A stretch of DNA of 50,028 nt from Rubrobacter sp. (GTDB taxonomy: Bacteria > Actinomycetota > Rubrobacteria > Rubrobacterales > Rubrobacteraceae): positions 1 through 50,028 of the forward strand of contig JACDAJ010000045.1 of the NCBI GenBank assembly GCA_013695475.1, in the 5' to 3' direction. The first letter of the stretch is position 1. Each line of letters opens with the position of its first letter. Of the stretch, positions 47,176 through 50,028 are shown in pieces. The position numbers and the translations under genes were made by a program. The notes beneath the pieces are model-generated. The model searched no databases and was not told the DNA's origin. It was given only the letters and a program-made list of their open reading frames with translations.

Positions 47176-47988
47176 GTGGAAAACTCGCCACAAGAAAAAC
47201 TCTTTCTCGAAGAGCCGGGGAGCGTGGACGCGCCCGAGCCGGGCCTTTATCTCGGAACTTCCGGATGGTCGTACTCCGACTGGGAAGGCACGGTGTATTC
47301 CGAGAGGCTCCCCGCCGGAGCGCGTCTCTCGGAGTATGTGAAAAAGTACGCCACCGTTGAAATAGACTCCACTTTTTATGGGACTCCGCGCCGTTCGACG
47401 GTCGAGAAATGGCGCGAAATTACGCCGGACGGATTCCGGTTCGCGGCGAAGTTCCCGCAAGAAATAACGCACGAAAGAACCCTCGCCGGATGCGCCGACC
47501 TCGCCCGCTCCTTCGTTTCGACGATGGATCTCCTCGGGGACAAACTCGGGCCGCTCCTCATCCAGTCTCCGCCGTCCTTCGATGTGGATGGGATGGGTGT
47601 CCTCGAAGATTTCCTGAAAGACCTCCCCGAAGGTTTCCGGTACGCCGTCGAAGTGAGGCATCGAAGCTGGCTCCGCTCCGACCTCGCGAAGATGCTCGGA
47701 GAAAAGAACGTCGCCCTCACGCTCATAGATTATCCCCGGATGCCGCGCATGGAGGCCGCGACCGCGGACTTCGTGTACATACGGTGGCTCGGGGATCGGC
47801 GCGAGTTTCCCTCCGACCACACCGCTCCGAAAAGGGATCGGAGCGAAGACCTCCGATGGTGGGCGGAGCAGACGAAGAAATTTCTCGGCGAGGGGCGGGA
47901 GGTTTTCGCGTATGCGAACAATCATTATCAAAACCACTCGCCTTCGACGCTCACGCAATTTCTCGAAGTGTACCGGGGCGAAAAGTGA
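47176..47988 (+). CDS. DUF72-family protein
   Basis: 270 residues. YLGTSGWSYSDWEGTVY near 25-41, ATVEIDSTFYGTPRRSTV near 59, FRFAAKFPQEITHER near 88, YAVEVRHRSW near 154 and VYIRWLGDRR near 205 are all DUF72 marks, a TIM-barrel family of unknown enzymatic function. The GTG start lies nine bases after a TGATAGCTT extended -10, with no ribosome site. Its stop overlaps the small ORF at 47985 as GTGA. It is divergent from the HDAC-like gene. Confidence 0.92.
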   Translation: MENSPQEKLFLEEPGSVDAPEPGLYLGTSGWSYSDWEGTVYSERLPAGARLSEYVKKYATVEIDSTFYGTPRRSTVEKWREITPDGFRFAAKFPQEITHERTLAGCADLARSFVSTMDLLGDKLGPLLIQSPPSFDVDGMGVLEDFLKDLPEGFRYAVEVRHRSWLRSDLAKMLGEKNVALTLIDYPRMPRMEAATADFVYIRWLGDRREFPSDHTAPKRDRSEDLRWWAEQTKKFLGEGREVFAYANNHYQNHSPSTLTQFLEVYRGEK

Positions 47989-48116
47989 CGCCGCGTCCGG
48001 GCGAAGCGTTTCGGGCGACGGGTGCATGTTTCGCGGGGGTGGGAGCCGCGCTCGTCGTTTTCTCGAAACCCGCCGATGGACGCGGCGGAGCGAGCGATCC
48101 GCCGGATGTCGCATGA
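47985..48116 (+). CDS. small ORF bridging DUF72 and isomerase genes
   Basis: 43 residues. GTG 47985 overlaps the DUF72 stop as GTGA, and the stop at 48116 overlaps the next ATG as ATGA, so it exactly tiles the 125-base gap. The sequence MTPRPGEAFRATGACFAGVG and AALVVFSKPADGRGGASDP has a weakly hydrophobic centre that could be a short membrane helix. The tight overlap at both ends suggests a real small gene, but there is no family evidence. Confidence 0.5.
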   Translation: MTPRPGEAFRATGACFAGVGAALVVFSKPADGRGGASDPPDVA

Positions 48117-48895
48117 GCATCCCCGTAATTTTCAGCACGGGGTCTCTTTATACCTTCGGCATCGAGCGGGTGTTTTCGTGGATCTCCGAGTCCGGGTACG
48201 ACGGCGCGGAGGTGATGATGGACGATCGGTGGGACACGCATCAAAAAGACTATTTGCGCGACCTTTCGGATAGGCACGGTGTTCGGATACTCGCTCTCCA
48301 TCCCCCGATATACGAGGGTGCGTGGCGGCTTCCGCCGGGTGAAACCCTCGCCCGTTCGGCGAGGATGGCGAAGTCCCTCGATATTCCCACCGTCGTCGCG
48401 CATCCGCCGCGCCCCGCGGAGATCCGGGAGTGGCACGACGGGCCGCTCCGGAAAGCCCGCGAGGAAGGCGTGGTCGTCGCCGTCGAAAACATGCCGAAAT
48501 CGTTGAAGCCTCGCGGATTCCTCGGATTCGGCGGTTCGGGGAGTTCATATTTGCCGGAGCATCTCGACGGCCTCGGAGAACTCACGCTCGACACGAGCCA
48601 TGTGGCGGCGAGCCGGCTCGACCTCATGGGGGTGTATGCGGCTCTCGCCGGGAGACTCCGGCATGTGCATCTTTCGGACTCCGACCTTTCCGGCGGCGAT
48701 CAACATCGGCTCCCCGGAAAAGGCCGACTCCCGCTCCGACCGTTCCTCGCCGCGCTCGCGAGGGACGGGTATCCCGGAGCGGTGAGTTTGGAACTCAAAC
48801 CATTTCAGGCCGGCGCTCCGCATCCGGAGAAGATTCTGGAGAGGATGGGGGAGGCACTCCGGTTTGTACGGGAGGGGCTCGTTCTCCCGGCATGA
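48113..48895 (+). CDS. TIM-barrel sugar-phosphate isomerase/epimerase-like protein
   Basis: 260 residues. IFSTGSLYTFGIERVFSWIS, YDGAEVMMDDRWDTH, ILALHPPIYEGAWRLPPGE, VVAVENMPKSLKP, LTLDTSHVAASRLDL and LRHVHLSDSDLSGGDQHRLP are the order expected for the xylose-isomerase-like AP endonuclease/epimerase barrel, with His, Glu and Asp residues placed for a metal site. The substrate is not known. ATG 48113 overlaps the small ORF before it. It ends before the toxin-antitoxin pair. Confidence 0.88.
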   Translation: MSIPVIFSTGSLYTFGIERVFSWISESGYDGAEVMMDDRWDTHQKDYLRDLSDRHGVRILALHPPIYEGAWRLPPGETLARSARMAKSLDIPTVVAHPPRPAEIREWHDGPLRKAREEGVVVAVENMPKSLKPRGFLGFGGSGSSYLPEHLDGLGELTLDTSHVAASRLDLMGVYAALAGRLRHVHLSDSDLSGGDQHRLPGKGRLPLRPFLAALARDGYPGAVSLELKPFQAGAPHPEKILERMGEALRFVREGLVLPA

Positions 48896-48943
48896 TATAT
48901 TTGCGGCGTACAAAAATGTGCGGCGGATTTCGGGAGAAATGGT

Positions 48944-49204
48944 ATGGCGCAAAGTACGGAGCGGGTTCAGTTTCGCTTGGATTGGGAGCATCGGGAGAAG
49001 TTGAGGACGATCGCCGAGGCTCGCGGCGTTTCACTTTCGGAGTGGCTGCGGGGTGAGATAGACCGTTCGTATGAGGAGGAGCTTTCGGAGGAGAGGAAGC
49101 GGGCGGTGGCGGAGATCTCGGCCATGAATCTCGAGGACATGCCCGACATGAAAACGTTGAAACGCCAGATCGAGGGTGCTTATGACGGCCCGGATCTTTA
49201 TTGA
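48944..49204 (+). CDS. ribbon-helix-helix-type antitoxin
   Basis: 86 residues. RVQFRLDWEHREKLRTIAE at the N-terminus forms the strand and first helix, and GVSLSEWLRGEIDRSYEEEL the second, a ribbon-helix-helix DNA-binding unit; the C-terminal half is charged and likely binds the toxin. GGGAGA lies upstream of ATG 48944. The toxin gene starts inside its 3' end (overlap 23 bases), as in a VapBC-like unit. Confidence 0.8.
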   Translation: MAQSTERVQFRLDWEHREKLRTIAEARGVSLSEWLRGEIDRSYEEELSEERKRAVAEISAMNLEDMPDMKTLKRQIEGAYDGPDLY

Positions 49205-49652
49205 TTCGAACATTCCCATGTACGCGGCGGGACGCGACCACCCTCTGAAAAACCCTTCGGTGGAAATACTTTCGCGCATCACCGACCATCCCGCTCTCTT
49301 CTTCACGAGCGCGGAGGTTCTTCAGGAAATCTTCCACCGATATCTTTCCCTCGGAAGGCTCGAAGATGGTCGGGGAATCTTGACCCGTTTCGCGAAACTA
49401 ATGCGCGGTCGCATCGAGCCGATCCACGGAGAAGACGTCGAACGCGCCGCGAGCCTCGCCGAAAATTACGCTCCGGCGCTCTCCGCCCGCGACCTCCTCC
49501 ACGCCGTCGTCATGCTCCGGACGGGAGCCGAAAGGATCGCGAGCGCCGACGGCGACTTCGACATCATGTCCGCCGAAGGCATCGTCCGCCTCGACCCTAT
49601 GGATGTGGAGGAATGGGGCGGCGAAATTTCCTCCGGCGAGAGCGGGGCGTGA
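49182..49652 (+). CDS. PIN-domain toxin (VapC-like)
   Basis: 156 residues from ATG 49182, with GAGGG five bases before. The acidic residues of the PIN active site are visible: Asp in IFIDSNIPMY, Glu in TSAEVLQEIF, Asp in SARDLLHAV and ASADGDFD. Such toxins are RNases kept in check by the paired antitoxin. GTG 49176 is an alternative start. It overlaps the antitoxin gene before it. Confidence 0.87.
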   Translation: MTARIFIDSNIPMYAAGRDHPLKNPSVEILSRITDHPALFFTSAEVLQEIFHRYLSLGRLEDGRGILTRFAKLMRGRIEPIHGEDVERAASLAENYAPALSARDLLHAVVMLRTGAERIASADGDFDIMSAEGIVRLDPMDVEEWGGEISSGESGA

Positions 49653-49727
49653 CCGTCGGAGAAACACCGAGGCCGCCCCGGATCGGATGATAAGCTCTCT
49701 CGAGCGTCAAATACCGAAGGAGATTCT

Positions 49728-50028
49728 ATGAAAGATAAACGGCTCGAAAAGTTGGCGAGGGTTCTCGTGGATTATTCGCTCGGAGCGAAGGAACGCGACC
49801 AAGTCGTGCTTTCCGGCGGTGCCGCCGCCGCGCCTCTCGTAAAGGAAGTCTATGCGCGGCTCCTTCGAGTCGGCGCCGTCCCGATCCCCCAAATTCAACT
49901 CCCCGGCATGCCCGAGCTTTTCTTCGAGAACGCCCACGATTTCCATTATGAAGAAACCCCGAAAATAACTCGCTCGACATACGAGCAAGCCGACGGCTTC
50001 GTGTCCATCATCCCGCGAACCTGTAAAC
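49728..50028 (+). CDS. M29-family aminopeptidase, N-terminal part
   Basis: First 100 residues, cut by the window end. KLARVLVDYSLGAKERDQVV, AAPLVKEVYARLLRVGAVPI and PELFFENAHDFHYEETPKI match the N-terminal domain of M29 (AmpS/PepS-like) aminopeptidases. The metal-binding catalytic domain lies beyond the window. AAGGAGA is placed five bases before ATG 49728. The gene follows the toxin-antitoxin pair after a 75-base gap. Confidence 0.85.
   Translation, partial: MKDKRLEKLARVLVDYSLGAKERDQVVLSGGAAAAPLVKEVYARLLRVGAVPIPQIQLPGMPELFFENAHDFHYEETPKITRSTYEQADGFVSIIPRTCK

Overview
The window is about 50 kb of high-GC bacterial DNA with gene-dense, short-gap organisation, many TTG and GTG starts, and several start codons placed 6-10 nt downstream of a -10 hexamer (likely leaderless mRNAs). 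There is no transposase, phage gene, rRNA, tRNA or CRISPR array. The style (class E-like sortase, BON-domain proteins, an alpha-type glutamine synthetase, a CbiX/DR2241 pair, a 15-bp actinobacterial-type Zur box) suggests a deep-branching actinobacterium, perhaps Rubrobacter-like. This assignment is inference from gene content, not a database match.

Layout. 0-5 kb: MBL-fold hydrolase, MoaB-like protein, a small unknown and a DMT-type membrane protein (minus strand), then glnA, a four-helix membrane protein and a small basic repeat protein. 5-11.5 kb: YbdK-type carboxylate-amine ligase, peroxiredoxin, CitG-like protein, CAP-domain protein, CbiX plus a DR2241-type Fe-S partner, and two BON proteins. 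11.7-18.2 kb: phosphohexomutase, then an envelope cluster (CPBP protease, TM protein, sortase, PBP2, Lgt).

18.6-38.6 kb is the striking part: a zinc-homeostasis super-locus. It holds a Zur-like regulator followed by znuABC; a CDF exporter divergent from a CzrA-type ArsR repressor and a P1B-type ATPase; a second, SmtB-type ArsR repressor in an operon with a duplicated His-rich zinc-buffer protein; a second znuABC set on the minus strand; a znuA gene fragment; a COG0523 GTPase, WD40 protein and 57-residue CxxC protein in one overlapping operon; and a second Fur-family regulator with a SlyD-like prolyl isomerase and a second COG0523 GTPase. Import, export, sensing, buffering and metal-chaperone functions are thus all encoded side by side.

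38.9-50 kb: rhomboid protease, FlgT-C-like protein, endonuclease IV, XRE regulator, second CPBP protease, small unknowns, renalase-like flavoprotein, SDR, histone-deacetylase-like hydrolase, DUF72 protein, TIM-barrel isomerase, an RHH/PIN toxin-antitoxin pair, and the start of an M29-type aminopeptidase that runs off the window.

The intergenic spaces are not empty. At least three families of imperfect repeats occupy them. The clearest is a palindrome built of TTGGTTATTGG and its complement (six copies), usually abutting 3' ends of genes and in places supplying the stop codon.
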